NCBI GenBank assembly: GCA_002840245.1
Contig: PHAA01000020.1
Location: forward strand, 1 to 63,897
Reading direction: 5' to 3'
From: Firmicutes bacterium HGW-Firmicutes-15
Lineage (GTDB): Bacteria; Bacillota; Syntrophomonadia; Syntrophomonadales; Syntrophomonadaceae
Length of the DNA: 63,897 nucleotides
Shown: in pieces, positions 8,090-17,489 of the stretch
Layout of the letters: each line of letters begins with the position of its first letter
Numbering within the stretch: position 1 is the stretch's first letter
Position numbers and translations under genes: made by a program
The notes under the pieces: generated by a model
Told to the model about the DNA's origin: nothing
What the model saw: the letters and a program-made list of their open reading frames with translations, nothing else
The model's database searches: none

Positions 8090-8725
8090 ATGTGTCATCA
8101 TCACCATCATAAAAAACGTGGACCAACAGGACCTACTGGCCCTCGTGGTCATAGAGGATACCCTGGACACAACGGTCATAATGGATTCCCTGGTCCCACA
8201 GGACCAACAGGACCTGCCGGTTCTGGTGGCGGCGCTACAGGACCCACCGGACCTATTGGACCAACTGGGCCTGCTGGTATTGGACCTACTGGACCTATCG
8301 GACCTACCGGGCCTTCAGGTGCTGGTACCAGAGGTTTGGTTGCCTGGGGTTATGTATATCAGATAGGCACTCAAAGTGTAGCAATAGGTTCACCTATTGA
8401 TTTCAGTAATAATGGTCCTTTAAATGCTATAACTCATACGCCGGGTACCTCCAGCATTAATATTTCCGTTACTGGTGTCTATAACATTGCCTTCGCAATA
8501 AACACAACCAATACTAATCCCCAGGATTGGGGTGTAGTGGTTAATGGTATAATTCAAGCCGAGTTTAATGCTGCCGGTCAGAGTATCACTGGTATTGCAT
8601 CGCTGGTTCTTAGTTCCGGTGATACTGTAACCATCCGCAATGTTGCAAGTCTGCCTGATCCTGCGGTCCTGAGAATAACAGATACTATCAGTGCTTCTGT
8701 ATTGATTTACAAAGTGGACGGCTAA
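8090..8725 (+). CDS. Collagen-like (GXY repeat) exosporium-type protein
   Basis: 211 residues from ATG 8090, chosen over the upstream in-frame ATG at 8072 because AAAGGGAG lies seven bases before it. The sequence begins [10 protein letters not shown], a His cluster that could bind metal, followed by ~22 collagen triplets ([10 protein letters not shown]... [13 protein letters not shown]) to about residue 80 and a ~130-residue C-terminal beta-rich domain resembling the BclA/TNF-like trimerising head. No signal peptide, as expected for spore-surface proteins made in the mother cell. A CATAGCCTA element at ~8033 resembles the -10 of mother-cell sigma factors, but no clear -35 is seen. The Thr-rich triplets are typical glycosylation sites, and two glycosyltransferases follow directly. 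Confidence 0.85.
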   Translation: MCHHHHHKKRGPTGPTGPRGHRGYPGHNGHNGFPGPTGPTGPAGSGGGATGPTGPIGPTGPAGIGPTGPIGPTGPSGAGTRGLVAWGYVYQIGTQSVAIGSPIDFSNNGPLNAITHTPGTSSINISVTGVYNIAFAINTTNTNPQDWGVVVNGIIQAEFNAAGQSITGIASLVLSSGDTVTIRNVASLPDPAVLRITDTISASVLIYKVDG

Positions 8726-8926
8726 TCGGGAAATACTATTTGAATTCTAAATTTATAATCAACCCCATTAATATTAATGTTAATCATTTGCGCAACCCGG
8801 TTATAGCACATTGATGGAGATCTTACCGTCTCTGTCAATGTGCAAAGTATATACAATTTCATTTACGGGGACGTGACCTTACTGCAAGCAGAAGGTCCGT
8901 CGCCATACCTTAAAGGGAGAGAGCAT

Positions 8927-9979
8927 ATGTCACACAGTCCGAAAGAAGTAATATTGAGGATTGATAATTTAACTGAAGCGAAATTGCCTATTATCGCGGT
9001 ATACGGTATTTATAAAAACGAACAACAATTTATACAAAGATTTTTAGACTCCGTGCAAGACGCCGATGAAATCATTTTGTGCGATACCGGTTCTGAAGAT
9101 AATACCAATGAAATTATTAATCAATATAAAATGAACTATCCTCACATTAACTTGAAAGTTTACTCCATATGCGTTTCCCCCTGGCGTTTCGATGATGCCC
9201 GCAATACCTGCCTTTCTTTAGTCAATCCAAATATTGATATCTGCATTTCTCTGGATATGGATGAGTATCTGATAAAAGGATGGAAACAACATCTGATTGA
9301 CCATTGGGAACCAGAGTATACCAGGTATTACCATAAATTTAAAACCTTCTGGGCTGACGAAAGTGAATCCGAACACTGGCATGAACGAATCCATGCCCGA
9401 ACCGGATATACCTGGAAGCTCCCGGTTCATGAGATATTGGAATATAGCGGGGAAGAAAAAGTAAAATGGCTGCCCGATTTCTGGGTATACCATGAACCGG
9501 ATCAGAACAAAGTTCGCTCAACTTACCTTCCCCTATTAGAACTATCCGTACGAGAAAGGCAAGATATCTGGAAATCATGGTCTTTTCTGGCCAGTGAATA
9601 CTCGGCTATGGAAAGATTTGAAGAGGCCTTGAACGCTCTTGATAAAGCTTTAAGTCTCCATGACAGTGATAAATCCTACCTTAATAAAATGAAATACTAT
9701 GTCTACAAAGCCAGCAATCAAGTGAATTTAGCTCTGTTAAGTTTAGATAATGCGATTTTACTGATGCCGGATCGCAGGGAACCATATTTTGAAAAAGCTC
9801 GGTATTTATATGAATTGGGCAGAAATGTAGAAGCTTATTTCTATTTTAAACAAAGTGAAAAGGTTGTAGATAAAATCATCGATTACCATTATGAGCCGGC
9901 AGCCTGGAATACTGAATTTGAAGACTGGGGTTGGCAACTTTTGGAACTTGCTAAAAAAGAGGGGAGTAACGTTGAGTAA
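8927..9979 (+). CDS. Family 2 glycosyltransferase with C-terminal TPR region
   Basis: 350 residues from ATG 8927 (AAAGGGAGAGAG upstream); the open frame to 8840 has no better site. The N-terminal ~200 residues are a GT2 (GT-A) domain: VYGIYKNEQQFIQRFLDSV, ILCDTGSEDNT, and the metal-binding LDMDEYL (DxD). The C-terminal ~130 residues are alpha-helical TPR-like repeats. It overlaps the following paralogue by eight bases. Downstream of a collagen-like protein gene, it is a good candidate for adding sugars to the GPT triplets; sugar and acceptor are inferred. Confidence 0.85.
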   Translation: MSHSPKEVILRIDNLTEAKLPIIAVYGIYKNEQQFIQRFLDSVQDADEIILCDTGSEDNTNEIINQYKMNYPHINLKVYSICVSPWRFDDARNTCLSLVNPNIDICISLDMDEYLIKGWKQHLIDHWEPEYTRYYHKFKTFWADESESEHWHERIHARTGYTWKLPVHEILEYSGEEKVKWLPDFWVYHEPDQNKVRSTYLPLLELSVRERQDIWKSWSFLASEYSAMERFEEALNALDKALSLHDSDKSYLNKMKYYVYKASNQVNLALLSLDNAILLMPDRREPYFEKARYLYELGRNVEAYFYFKQSEKVVDKIIDYHYEPAAWNTEFEDWGWQLLELAKKEGSNVE

Positions 9980-11057
9980 TTTAAAAATTGCTGTTTACGC
10001 CATATGCAAAAACGAAGAGCAATTTGTGGATGGTTGGATGGATTCCATGCAGGAAGCTGATATGGTTATCGTTACTGATACCGGGTCCACTGATAACACA
10101 GTTGCAAAACTAACCGCCCGAGGCGCAACAGTTAATATTATACATGTAGATCCCTGGAGATTCGATGTGGCGAGAAATATATCCTTGAATTTTGTTCCAG
10201 GGGATGTAGATGTATGTGTTTGTACTGACTTGGATGAGATATTGGAACCTGGTTGGAGGGGTAAACTGGAAACAGTTTGGACACCGCATACCACCAGATT
10301 GAAATATATGCACACCTGGAGTTTTAATCCGGATGGGTCCAGAGGAGTTACCTTCTGGTATGAAAAAATACATCGTCGTCATGGATTTAGATGGACCCAT
10401 CCTGTCCACGAAGTATTAGCATATTATGGGTCAGAGCCAGATAACTATGCCTGGGAAGCAACAATCCAACTGAATCATTATCCTGATACTGCGAAATCCA
10501 GGGGTAATTATCTGCCGTTATTGGAAATGTCTGTTGAAGAAGATCCGAATGATGATCGAAATATGCATTATCTTGGCCGAGAGTATATGTATTACGGTAT
10601 GTGGGATAAATGCATTGATACTCTTAAAAAACATCTGGAAATGCCAGAAGCTGAGTGGAAAGATGAGCGCTCTGCTTCTATGAGATATATTGCCGCAGCA
10701 TATAAAGAAGAAGGTGATTACGAGGAAGCGACAAGCTGGTTATATAGAGCTATTGCTGAAACGCCGTATCTGCGGGAACCGTATGTGGAATTGGCTAAAC
10801 TGGCATATATGGAGCGGGATTGGCCGACAGTCTATCATATGGCAGAGGAAGCATTAAATATAACAGAAAGACCGGATAGTTATATCAACGAAGCTTTCGC
10901 CTGGGACGCAACTATCTATGATCTTGGAGCTTTGAGCTGCTACGAGTTGGGTATGCTGGAACGATCATACGAATGGGCTAAGATCGCGGTGGAAATGTCT
11001 CCCAATGACGAACGCTTAAAAAGCAATTTAGAAATTATTGAAAACGCATTAGTTTGA
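9972..11057 (+). CDS. Family 2 glycosyltransferase with TPR region (second copy)
   Basis: A paralogue of the preceding gene with the same order: GT2 domain (VYAICKNEEQFVDGWMDSM, VTDTGSTDNTV, CTDLDEILEPGW with the DxD) and a C-terminal TPR part. TTG 9972, six bases after GGGGAG, overlaps the previous stop by eight bases, so the two are translationally coupled; the frame is open further upstream (9891) but only inside the neighbour. 361 residues. A pair of related enzymes suggests sequential addition of sugars to the same acceptor, most simply the collagen-like protein at 8090. Confidence 0.85.
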   Translation: MSNLKIAVYAICKNEEQFVDGWMDSMQEADMVIVTDTGSTDNTVAKLTARGATVNIIHVDPWRFDVARNISLNFVPGDVDVCVCTDLDEILEPGWRGKLETVWTPHTTRLKYMHTWSFNPDGSRGVTFWYEKIHRRHGFRWTHPVHEVLAYYGSEPDNYAWEATIQLNHYPDTAKSRGNYLPLLEMSVEEDPNDDRNMHYLGREYMYYGMWDKCIDTLKKHLEMPEAEWKDERSASMRYIAAAYKEEGDYEEATSWLYRAIAETPYLREPYVELAKLAYMERDWPTVYHMAEEALNITERPDSYINEAFAWDATIYDLGALSCYELGMLERSYEWAKIAVEMSPNDERLKSNLEIIENALV

Positions 11058-11078
11058 TAGATCCTATAGAGTAGATGC

Positions 11079-11110
11079 AAAAAAAACAGGCTGAGGAAGC
11101 CTGTTTTTTT
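11079..11110 (+). terminator. Terminator after the glycosyltransferase pair
   Basis: AACAGGCT / AGCCTGTT stem with GAGGA loop, followed by seven T. An A run on the 5' side makes it usable from the other strand for the gene ending at 11206. Confidence 0.9.
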
Positions 11111-11205
11111 GATTATCTTTATGTTTAAAATATGGTCGGATCAATATCAGTTTTAAAGGTTCCTCTCAACAAGGGTATTATTTGCAGGTTCTGTCGCTTC
11201 TCCAT

Positions 11206-12324
11206 CTACGCAATAGATAAGCCAGCTTGTTCATCAGTACTGGTGACGTTTGCGGCGCCAGTGGTGAAGGTGATAACCTGGTCGGTTCCCAACAGCTTTT
11301 GATTGCCGCCTTGAAGGCTTTCGGAAATGGTCAAGACATAGGCCGTATTGCTTTGTAGGGCGTGCCTGGGATGGATGATGATATCCTTTTTCTTCTCAGA
11401 ACTTTCATTCGGTTCAGCCATAATAACATCTATCTCGACGGGCTGCTTTTTACTGCTTTCCAGAGAGAAGCACTGCAGATTATGGTCCCGCACCGCGTAG
11501 GTAATGACGTTGTTGGAAAATGTCAGCTTGATATCCGTGTTAACCGGAACATTTTCTTGGCCAGAAGCAATATTGCTGTCGATTATTGTCAATGAAAGAT
11601 AAGAACTGCACAATTCCTGATCAAAGGGCGTGATGTCCATGATTTCGTGGGTTGAAAACATGATCGTGTGGTTTTCCTTCAAATACCTATAATTATTAGC
11701 CTGTAGGAATTTGGATATGAAAATCTTATAGACCCGGCCGTCAGTAAGCCGGGACATAGGTCTGACAAAAAATGTTCTTCCGGCCATTTGTCCAGACATT
11801 CTTTTATTTCCGGGTATGATCTCGATAGGTACTTCCTTCATCCTGTCGTCATACAGATGGAAGCACTCCATATTGCTCTTCATGCCATCCGGGATTTTGT
11901 GATCCATAATGGCGGAAACATTGACCGAGAAGACTAGTTCAATTTCCAAACCAACCTGTTCAGAGTGGTTCAAGTTAATAGCCTGCAAGGCTAACGAATG
12001 TTTGCCAGACGAGTGTTCGTTGACCAGCGAGGCGGTGAACAAATCAAGGGCATCCACCTGTTCGGCCGGGAGTCTTCGTATATTGCCGATGATCCTATTA
12101 ATTTGCGCCGATTGGGGTTCACTCAACAACCCTTCACCAAGTAACTCGCCTAAACTCATCCCCAGCCCCTGTGATAATTTCCTCAAGGTCCCGAGGGTCG
12201 GCTGCTTTTCTCCCGATTCAATTCGCCAGATAAACGACTGGCTAAGACCAGATTGTTTAGATAATTTGGATGTTGAAAGCTTATGGCTTTCTCGAATCTG
12301 TTTCAAGCGGTTGCTAAAGTCCAT
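11206..12324 (-). CDS. XRE-family regulator with two cytoplasmic Cys-Ig (Big_5-like) domains
   Basis: Residues 1-65 are a classical XRE helix-turn-helix (LKQIRESHKLSTSKLSKQSGLSQSFIWRIESG). After a ~50-residue linker come two Ig-like domains (about 115-226 and 255-357) of the SbsA/Big_5 type normally found outside cells. Domain 2 is close in sequence to the secreted protein at 23537: compare DIKLTFSNNV, CFSL, VEIDVIMAE and TAYVLTIS with DIKLTFNKNV, CFSL, IEVIMAD and TAYVVKVS. Both domains keep Cys-Phe-x-Leu (Cys154, Cys285). There is no signal peptide or membrane helix, so the Ig part must sit in the cytoplasm. It starts at ATG 12324 behind GGGAGGTGG and is divergent from the first Moco-riboswitch operon. 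Inferred role: a sensor of the same ligand the surface proteins handle. Confidence 0.85.
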   Translation of the reverse strand: MDFSNRLKQIRESHKLSTSKLSKQSGLSQSFIWRIESGEKQPTLGTLRKLSQGLGMSLGELLGEGLLSEPQSAQINRIIGNIRRLPAEQVDALDLFTASLVNEHSSGKHSLALQAINLNHSEQVGLEIELVFSVNVSAIMDHKIPDGMKSNMECFHLYDDRMKEVPIEIIPGNKRMSGQMAGRTFFVRPMSRLTDGRVYKIFISKFLQANNYRYLKENHTIMFSTHEIMDITPFDQELCSSYLSLTIIDSNIASGQENVPVNTDIKLTFSNNVITYAVRDHNLQCFSLESSKKQPVEIDVIMAEPNESSEKKKDIIIHPRHALQSNTAYVLTISESLQGGNQKLLGTDQVITFTTGAANVTSTDEQAGLSIA

Positions 12325-12618
12325 GGATGTAGGCCACCTCCCTAGTAAGGATTATGCCATGACTTTAGACTATATTCAATACTTTCTATCCTAGGACTAC
12401 AAATCAAACGCTTCGACCAATAAAGACAAAAAGCAACATAAAGAGACATAGAAAATAATAGATATATATATGTAACTTTTTATCAATTTATGTTATGTTA
12501 TATAAATAAATGCCTAAAGACACAGAAAAAAATACCTATAGGAATACTATTTAAGGAGAGAAGAAGAGGACATTAATGTAAAGCGGACCGTTCTCTATCA
12601 TAATAATAAATTTAATAT
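12325..12618. other. Divergent control region with no gene
   Basis: An AT-rich gap between the minus-strand XRE-Ig gene and the first riboswitch. It must hold promoters for both. AAAGACA-type words recur at about 12423, 12440 (AAAGAGACA) and 12515 and could be operator half-sites, but this is weak. No open frame of note. Confidence 0.4.
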
Positions 12619-12769
12619 ATACTCCGAGTCTGTCAACCTAAAGTAAAAACCAGGGTTCTCAGGCCTATAGGGTGAATCTGGAAACGGATGCACCTCCCAT
12701 TGTGGAAAGGAGAAGCCAAATTCGACCAAATATTGGGGTGAGTCTGCTTTTCGTGGCTCGCCTTTTTTT
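12619..12769 (+). ncRNA. Moco-type riboswitch 1 with terminator
   Basis: The aptamer spans about 12621-12717 and shares the four-member pattern of this window: CTCCGAG at the 5' end, a stem capped by CTGGAAACGG (GGTGAATC / GGATGCACC), then CCTCCCAT and GTGGAAAGGAGA closing the outer stem. This matches the molybdenum/tungsten cofactor RNA motif as I remember it. A terminator follows (GGTGAGTC / GGCTCGCC then seven T, 12736-12769). This suggests transcription attenuation of the secreted-protein gene at 13162. Confidence 0.8.
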
Positions 12770-13161
12770 ATTGGCTGAGAATTTAAGAAATCTCCTTAAT
12801 CGAATGCCTTTGGCAAACAGCAATGTAATCAGAGATCAAGGTGTTACAGCTAATGGGTGTGTATCCCAATTGGAAAGGGGGATTAGTTATATAAACGGAA
12901 TTCTGTGCTTTCTGCGTTTCCGCTTCATTTGCAAGGAACATTCATCTAAATAATCGACAAAGAGGTGATGATAAGGATCACATTAGAAAAATATTGTAAT
13001 TTTGAATAATGGCGGAAAACTCTGTGGGGTGTGAAATGAATAATCCCCTCGGTGCGGAAAGGATAGAAACTTATTTTTACCCAAGGTTATTTTTCGATCT
13101 CCAGGTGGAATAAGCGGTATTGATGAGAAGAAGAATTCTAAATTATAAGGAGGATTGAGCC
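12770..13161 (+). other. Long leader after riboswitch 1, no gene seen
   Basis: About 390 bases between the riboswitch terminator and the first gene. No convincing start with a ribosome site precedes an open frame. A stretch at 13030-13075 ends TGCGGAAAGGATAG, faintly like an aptamer 3' half, but the 5' half is missing. Confidence 0.4.
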
Positions 13162-14328
13162 ATGTTAAAAGGTAAAAAGTCAAAACTAGCCGCGTTGTTG
13201 GTGGCGCTATTCCTGATGATGGCAGTGGTTACCCCCGGGGCCTATGCCCTGAACAGTTCGACCAATAAGGCATTTAATTATTGTGGGTATAATATTAATT
13301 CGGTTAATACCATACAGATATATCTGGACAAGAAAGTCTTAACGACCGGTGAATGCCCGGTTAAAGAACAGTTCAAAATTGACCAGGTTGGAGGAGATAC
13401 GCAGGTAATCGACAGCATTAGTATTTTAACTGATGGTAACTATAGCGGGATAACGAGTGATAATGAGCTGAAAAAAGGGACGACCATAACTATACAGTTA
13501 GAAGATGATTTGGTGGAAGGGGAGCAATATGAAGTAACTGCTAACAATACGCTATATGCGAACAATGGCTCAAACATTGGGAGTTACTTTAAAAAGAAGA
13601 ATTCGGAGTTTATCTGTGAGTATGAGCCCGATAGCACAAACATTGTTGTGACCCCTCGTATCGATGCCAGTGATACCGGAATTCCTTGGGAGAGCAACAT
13701 TGGCTTTACCATCGACCGCCCAGTGAGTACTACGACTGCCAATAACATCATATCGAATATGGGTCTGCAGAAAAAGGATGGAAACAATGTATACCAGAAC
13801 GTAACCCTGGATCCAACATTAGATACAACGGCGGTCAGTGGCGCGGAGGCTTATTCCGCCCGGAAAAATGATGTATGCACCTATTTCTTCTTCCCAATGA
13901 CTGGAAACGGCCAAACGATCATCTCTTATAACCTTGGCTCAGGAGAATACAGGCTGGTGATACCGTCGTTTACGGATAATGGGGCGAGCTATGCCGGCAG
14001 CAATGTTGACTTTGTTACCACCTCTGGCGATGTGCCCGGCAAACTGGTGGACGCCCCTACTGTCGAACAGGGTACCGCCAGTGATGGCCAGTTGAACATC
14101 TCCTGGAGTACTGGTACTACCTCGCCGGTTGCGAGTGAGTACAATGTCTATGTTTCTGAAGACAGATATTGGGATTTCATAAAGAAAAACAGCACTCCAA
14201 TCAATACTACTAGTACTACTGTGACCGATCTTGATAACAACAAAACCTACTTTGTCAGAATCACGCCGGTTAATAACTACGGCGAAGGAGGATTCTCTCT
14301 GGCTAATGCTAGTGCAGTTGCTCCTTAA
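13162..14328 (+). CDS. Secreted Ig/FN3 protein behind riboswitch 1
   Basis: 388 residues. The signal peptide is LAALLVALFLMMAVVTPGAYA. Two Ig-like segments follow (to about residue 285; NNGSNIGSYF and IPWESNIGFTI are shared in spirit with the protein at 17490) and a C-terminal FN3 domain (SEYNVYVSEDRYWDF... TYFVRITPVNNYGEGGFS). It starts at ATG 13162 behind AAGGAGG. There is no SLH domain or sortase signal, so it is either released or held by partners. It is homologous over most of its length to the N-terminal half of the 17490 protein. It is followed by a strong terminator, so it is the only certain target of riboswitch 1. Ligand or partner unknown. Confidence 0.85.
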   Translation: MLKGKKSKLAALLVALFLMMAVVTPGAYALNSSTNKAFNYCGYNINSVNTIQIYLDKKVLTTGECPVKEQFKIDQVGGDTQVIDSISILTDGNYSGITSDNELKKGTTITIQLEDDLVEGEQYEVTANNTLYANNGSNIGSYFKKKNSEFICEYEPDSTNIVVTPRIDASDTGIPWESNIGFTIDRPVSTTTANNIISNMGLQKKDGNNVYQNVTLDPTLDTTAVSGAEAYSARKNDVCTYFFFPMTGNGQTIISYNLGSGEYRLVIPSFTDNGASYAGSNVDFVTTSGDVPGKLVDAPTVEQGTASDGQLNISWSTGTTSPVASEYNVYVSEDRYWDFIKKNSTPINTTSTTVTDLDNNKTYFVRITPVNNYGEGGFSLANASAVAP

Positions 14329-14408
14329 GTAGCAAAATAATTTTAAAAGTTTGGCATGGAACAGCCAATAATCCGAATGTAGCCAGTATTTTCTTATCTG
14401 CTTTAGAT

Positions 14409-14447
14409 AACGTCCAGATGTTTCTTTAGCATCTGGACGTTATTTTA
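14409..14447 (+). terminator. Terminator after the secreted Ig/FN3 gene
   Basis: AACGTCCAGATG (14409-14420) pairs perfectly with CATCTGGACGTT (14430-14441), followed by ATTTTATA. Confidence 0.85.
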
Positions 14448-14625
14448 TAGTAGATATATGTGAAAAGATGGGAAAGTCCCTATTTTTAATATTGCTTAAC
14501 CAAAAGGAACGTGGATTTGCTTTGCATAATGGGTGGTTTAAGATGATTCGATTCATAGAAACACTAGTAACAATGAGATGCTATCTAGGATATTAATTTA
14601 CTTGTGAAAAATCAATACATAGGAA

Positions 14626-17436
14626 GTGGGTGAAAGAATATTGCGTTTTAAGAAAATGACCATTAATCTTTTGGTTGCATTTATATTTTTAACGTTTACA
14701 GTTTTTAGTGTGCCCGGAGAGGTCAAAGCTAGCGAGGAATTAGCTTCCGGTAGCACGGCTGCCAATAGTGAAGTGAAAGCAACCCTGACTTCCCTGCAGG
14801 TTCCTTTTGTACAAAACGAGGGGCAGATTAGGGATGAGCAGGTTAAATTCTATGCCCAGACCTTTGCTGGGAATATCTTTGTTACCGACAAGGGCATTAC
14901 CTATGCTTTAAACGGCAAAGAAGGCCAAATATGGGCTTTGCGCGAGGAGTTCGCGGGAGCCGCACCTATTACTCCAACAGGCTCTAAGGTCTGCTCCGCT
15001 AAGGTTAACAGTTATATGGGCAGCGACCCCAGCCTCTGGAAGAGCGGCTTGTCTACCTATGAGGAAGTGGCTCTGGGCGAAATCTATGAGCAAATCAAGG
15101 TAAATCTGTATGCTTATGGGAATAATTTGGAAAAGAGATTTATCGTCAGTCCCGGCGGCGACCCAGCTGCTATATCGCTTAAAGTTATGGGGACGGATGG
15201 ATTCAGCATCAACGCGCAGGGTGAACTGGAACTGGCTACCGCAATGGGGACGGTCAAAATGACGCGTCCCGTCGCCTACCAGGAGATTGACGGTCAGCGG
15301 GTTAACGTCGATATCGCATACCTTATTAAGGATGATACCTACGGCTTCAGGGTCGGTGATTACGACCGCTCCTGCCCCCTGGTTATAGATCCTCTGCTGG
15401 CTTCCTCCTTTTTAGGAGTTAATGGATTTAATGAGAAGATTAATAATATTGTTTATTACAAAGGATATATTTATGTTGTGGGGAGCACCTATGCGGCAGC
15501 TTTCCCGAAGACTACCGGCGCTGTAATGACGGGGACATCTGATATATTTGTATCCACGCTTAAAGACGACCTTTCTGCTCTGCAATACTCCACTCTGTTT
15601 GGTAGCGATGGAAGCGATACCCCCACGAATATAGCGGTTAATGATGCAGGGGTTTACATTGCCGGTACTACCACCAGCAGTAATTTCCCCGTGCTTCCCA
15701 GCCCGGGTGCGGTGCAAACCATCGCAGGTAACGGAGGTGACCCGTTTATAACCAAGCTAAGCCCCGACAGTTTAGCGCTTAGCGCCTCCACTTACTTTGG
15801 GGGGGCCAACAATTCAGATTGCATAAACGGCATGGTATTGGACCCAGCCGGTAAGGTATATGTTACCGGTTATACAAAGGCTAGCAACTTTCCTGTTAAA
15901 GATGGGGGAGATGACACCTTATTTGGTATGCAAAATTCTCAAGACGCCTTCGTGTCCAAGCTTAACGGGGAATTGACTGCGCTGCTTGCTTCGACCTTGC
16001 TGGGAGGCAAAGATGGGGGAACTGATAACTCAAACATTGACGAAGGCATGGCTCTGGCTCTCGACCCGACCGACGGGGGAGTCTATGTTACAGGCTGGAC
16101 TAGCTCCACAGTTTTCCCGACCACAGGGAGTGCCTACCAGCAGACATCCCCCGTCTACGGGGGAGTCTTCGTATCCAAATTTAATAACGACCTGTCTGAT
16201 CTGCAATACTCCACCCTGATCGGGCAGGAAGGCAGCTCATCCGCCTATATTGCTAATCAAATTAGCCGGGACGCTGCTGGTAATATTTTCGTTGCTGGTA
16301 TAGTATCAGCAACTGCGACAGGTCATCCACCCACGGAAGGCAGCTATAGTTCGCCACAAACAGGACTTAAGGATGTTTTTGTTAGTAAGATGGAAGGGAA
16401 TCTTTCCGATTTGCTCAAGAGCAGCCGTTTTGGTAGTAGTTCCAATGATACTTTGGTTTCCATGGAGCTGGATGAGGAGGGAAATGTTTACCTCCTTGGA
16501 ACAACGACTGGGAACAATTATCCCACCATGCCATGGGCTTACCAGCCCGCTATATCAGGCACGGCGACTGATTATTTCATCAGCAGGCTTAATACCGACC
16601 TTTCTAGTCTGAATGCTTCAACCTACTTGGGAAGCCCGATAGCCGACAGTCTGGGCGGGATGGCTTTAGGCCCGGACGGGAGTGTATATGTTGCGGGGTA
16701 TACAAAATCCCCATCTTTTCCTCATATCAATGGCGGCTACCAACCCGAAAATTCCGAAGGCAGCAAGACTGATGGCATTATTGTTAAACTCAGCCCCGAC
16801 CTTTCCCGGGAGACCCCTTACTGGCCCGGCACCCCGGCGCTAACAGCTACCAATGTCAACGATGCCGGTTTGACTTTGACCTGGACACCGGCAGCCTATT
16901 ATACTGGCGTAGACTCTTACCGAATTTACCAGGATAATACCCTCGTCAAAACCGTTAGTGGCACGGTATACAGCTGCAATATTGCTGAGCTGGTAGCCGA
17001 AAAGTCCTATACCTTTAAAGTTGAAGCGGGTAGCGCCACTGATCTGTGGAGCACCGACGGCCCTACTCTCGCGCAGACCACGCCGGCCAGTGAATCTGAA
17101 CCACCCACCTGGCCTGGAGCTAGTTCTCTTACCACCGAGAATATCACCGAGACCGGACTTACCTTGAAATGGATCGCTGCCACCGACAATACTGCGGTTA
17201 ATGGATATAAGGTTTACCAGGGAGAGGCCCTGCTGGGCAGTGTGGGTGGCAGCACCCTGACCTACAATATCAGCGGGCTGAGCCCCGGTACGCAATATAC
17301 CTTCCTGGTCAAGGCGGGTGATGCCTTTGACAACTGGAGTACCGTCAGTAACCCGGCCGTTACGATAACAACAGGAGTTAACGATGACATCGCTCCTGTT
17401 TGGCCGGATAATAGCAGTCTCCGGGTTGAACAGTAG
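14626..17436 (+). CDS. Secreted SBBP beta-propeller protein with FN3 domains, C-terminus cut short
   Basis: 936 residues. After a signal peptide (INLLVAFIFLTFTVFSVPGEVKA) comes a ~230-residue domain seen in front of SBBP proteins (VPFVQNEGQIRDEQVKFYAQ), then about seven SBBP beta-propeller repeats (STYFGGANNSDCINGMVLDPAGKVYVTGYT), then two FN3 domains (TWPGASSLTTENITETGLTLKW). The protein ends after IAPVWPDNSSLRVEQ, which is the beginning of a third FN3 domain, so the reading frame seems to have lost its tail. Start is uncertain: GTG 14626, TTG 14641 or ATG 14656. It lies in a likely operon with 17490 and 19875. A surface or matrix protein; binding partner unknown. Confidence 0.8.
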   Translation: MGERILRFKKMTINLLVAFIFLTFTVFSVPGEVKASEELASGSTAANSEVKATLTSLQVPFVQNEGQIRDEQVKFYAQTFAGNIFVTDKGITYALNGKEGQIWALREEFAGAAPITPTGSKVCSAKVNSYMGSDPSLWKSGLSTYEEVALGEIYEQIKVNLYAYGNNLEKRFIVSPGGDPAAISLKVMGTDGFSINAQGELELATAMGTVKMTRPVAYQEIDGQRVNVDIAYLIKDDTYGFRVGDYDRSCPLVIDPLLASSFLGVNGFNEKINNIVYYKGYIYVVGSTYAAAFPKTTGAVMTGTSDIFVSTLKDDLSALQYSTLFGSDGSDTPTNIAVNDAGVYIAGTTTSSNFPVLPSPGAVQTIAGNGGDPFITKLSPDSLALSASTYFGGANNSDCINGMVLDPAGKVYVTGYTKASNFPVKDGGDDTLFGMQNSQDAFVSKLNGELTALLASTLLGGKDGGTDNSNIDEGMALALDPTDGGVYVTGWTSSTVFPTTGSAYQQTSPVYGGVFVSKFNNDLSDLQYSTLIGQEGSSSAYIANQISRDAAGNIFVAGIVSATATGHPPTEGSYSSPQTGLKDVFVSKMEGNLSDLLKSSRFGSSSNDTLVSMELDEEGNVYLLGTTTGNNYPTMPWAYQPAISGTATDYFISRLNTDLSSLNASTYLGSPIADSLGGMALGPDGSVYVAGYTKSPSFPHINGGYQPENSEGSKTDGIIVKLSPDLSRETPYWPGTPALTATNVNDAGLTLTWTPAAYYTGVDSYRIYQDNTLVKTVSGTVYSCNIAELVAEKSYTFKVEAGSATDLWSTDGPTLAQTTPASESEPPTWPGASSLTTENITETGLTLKWIAATDNTAVNGYKVYQGEALLGSVGGSTLTYNISGLSPGTQYTFLVKAGDAFDNWSTVSNPAVTITTGVNDDIAPVWPDNSSLRVEQ

Positions 17437-17489
17437 AATGAAGGATTTTGAAAACTTCTGCAAGAGCAAAGCGAAAGGAGGAGCGGTGC

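Noticed and set aside
8873-8903. Hairpin GACCTT...AAGGTC before the first glycosyltransferase
   Set aside because: Short stem with no clear terminator or regulatory feature; could be chance.
12672-12953. Open frame across riboswitch 1
   Set aside because: It lies over the aptamer and terminator, has no ribosome site and no recognisable protein; the RNA explains the sequence.
13010-13075. Possible fifth, degenerate Moco aptamer before the 13162 gene
   Set aside because: Only the 3' TGCGGAAAGGATAG resembles the motif; the 5' CTCCGAG part and GGAAAC stem are missing.
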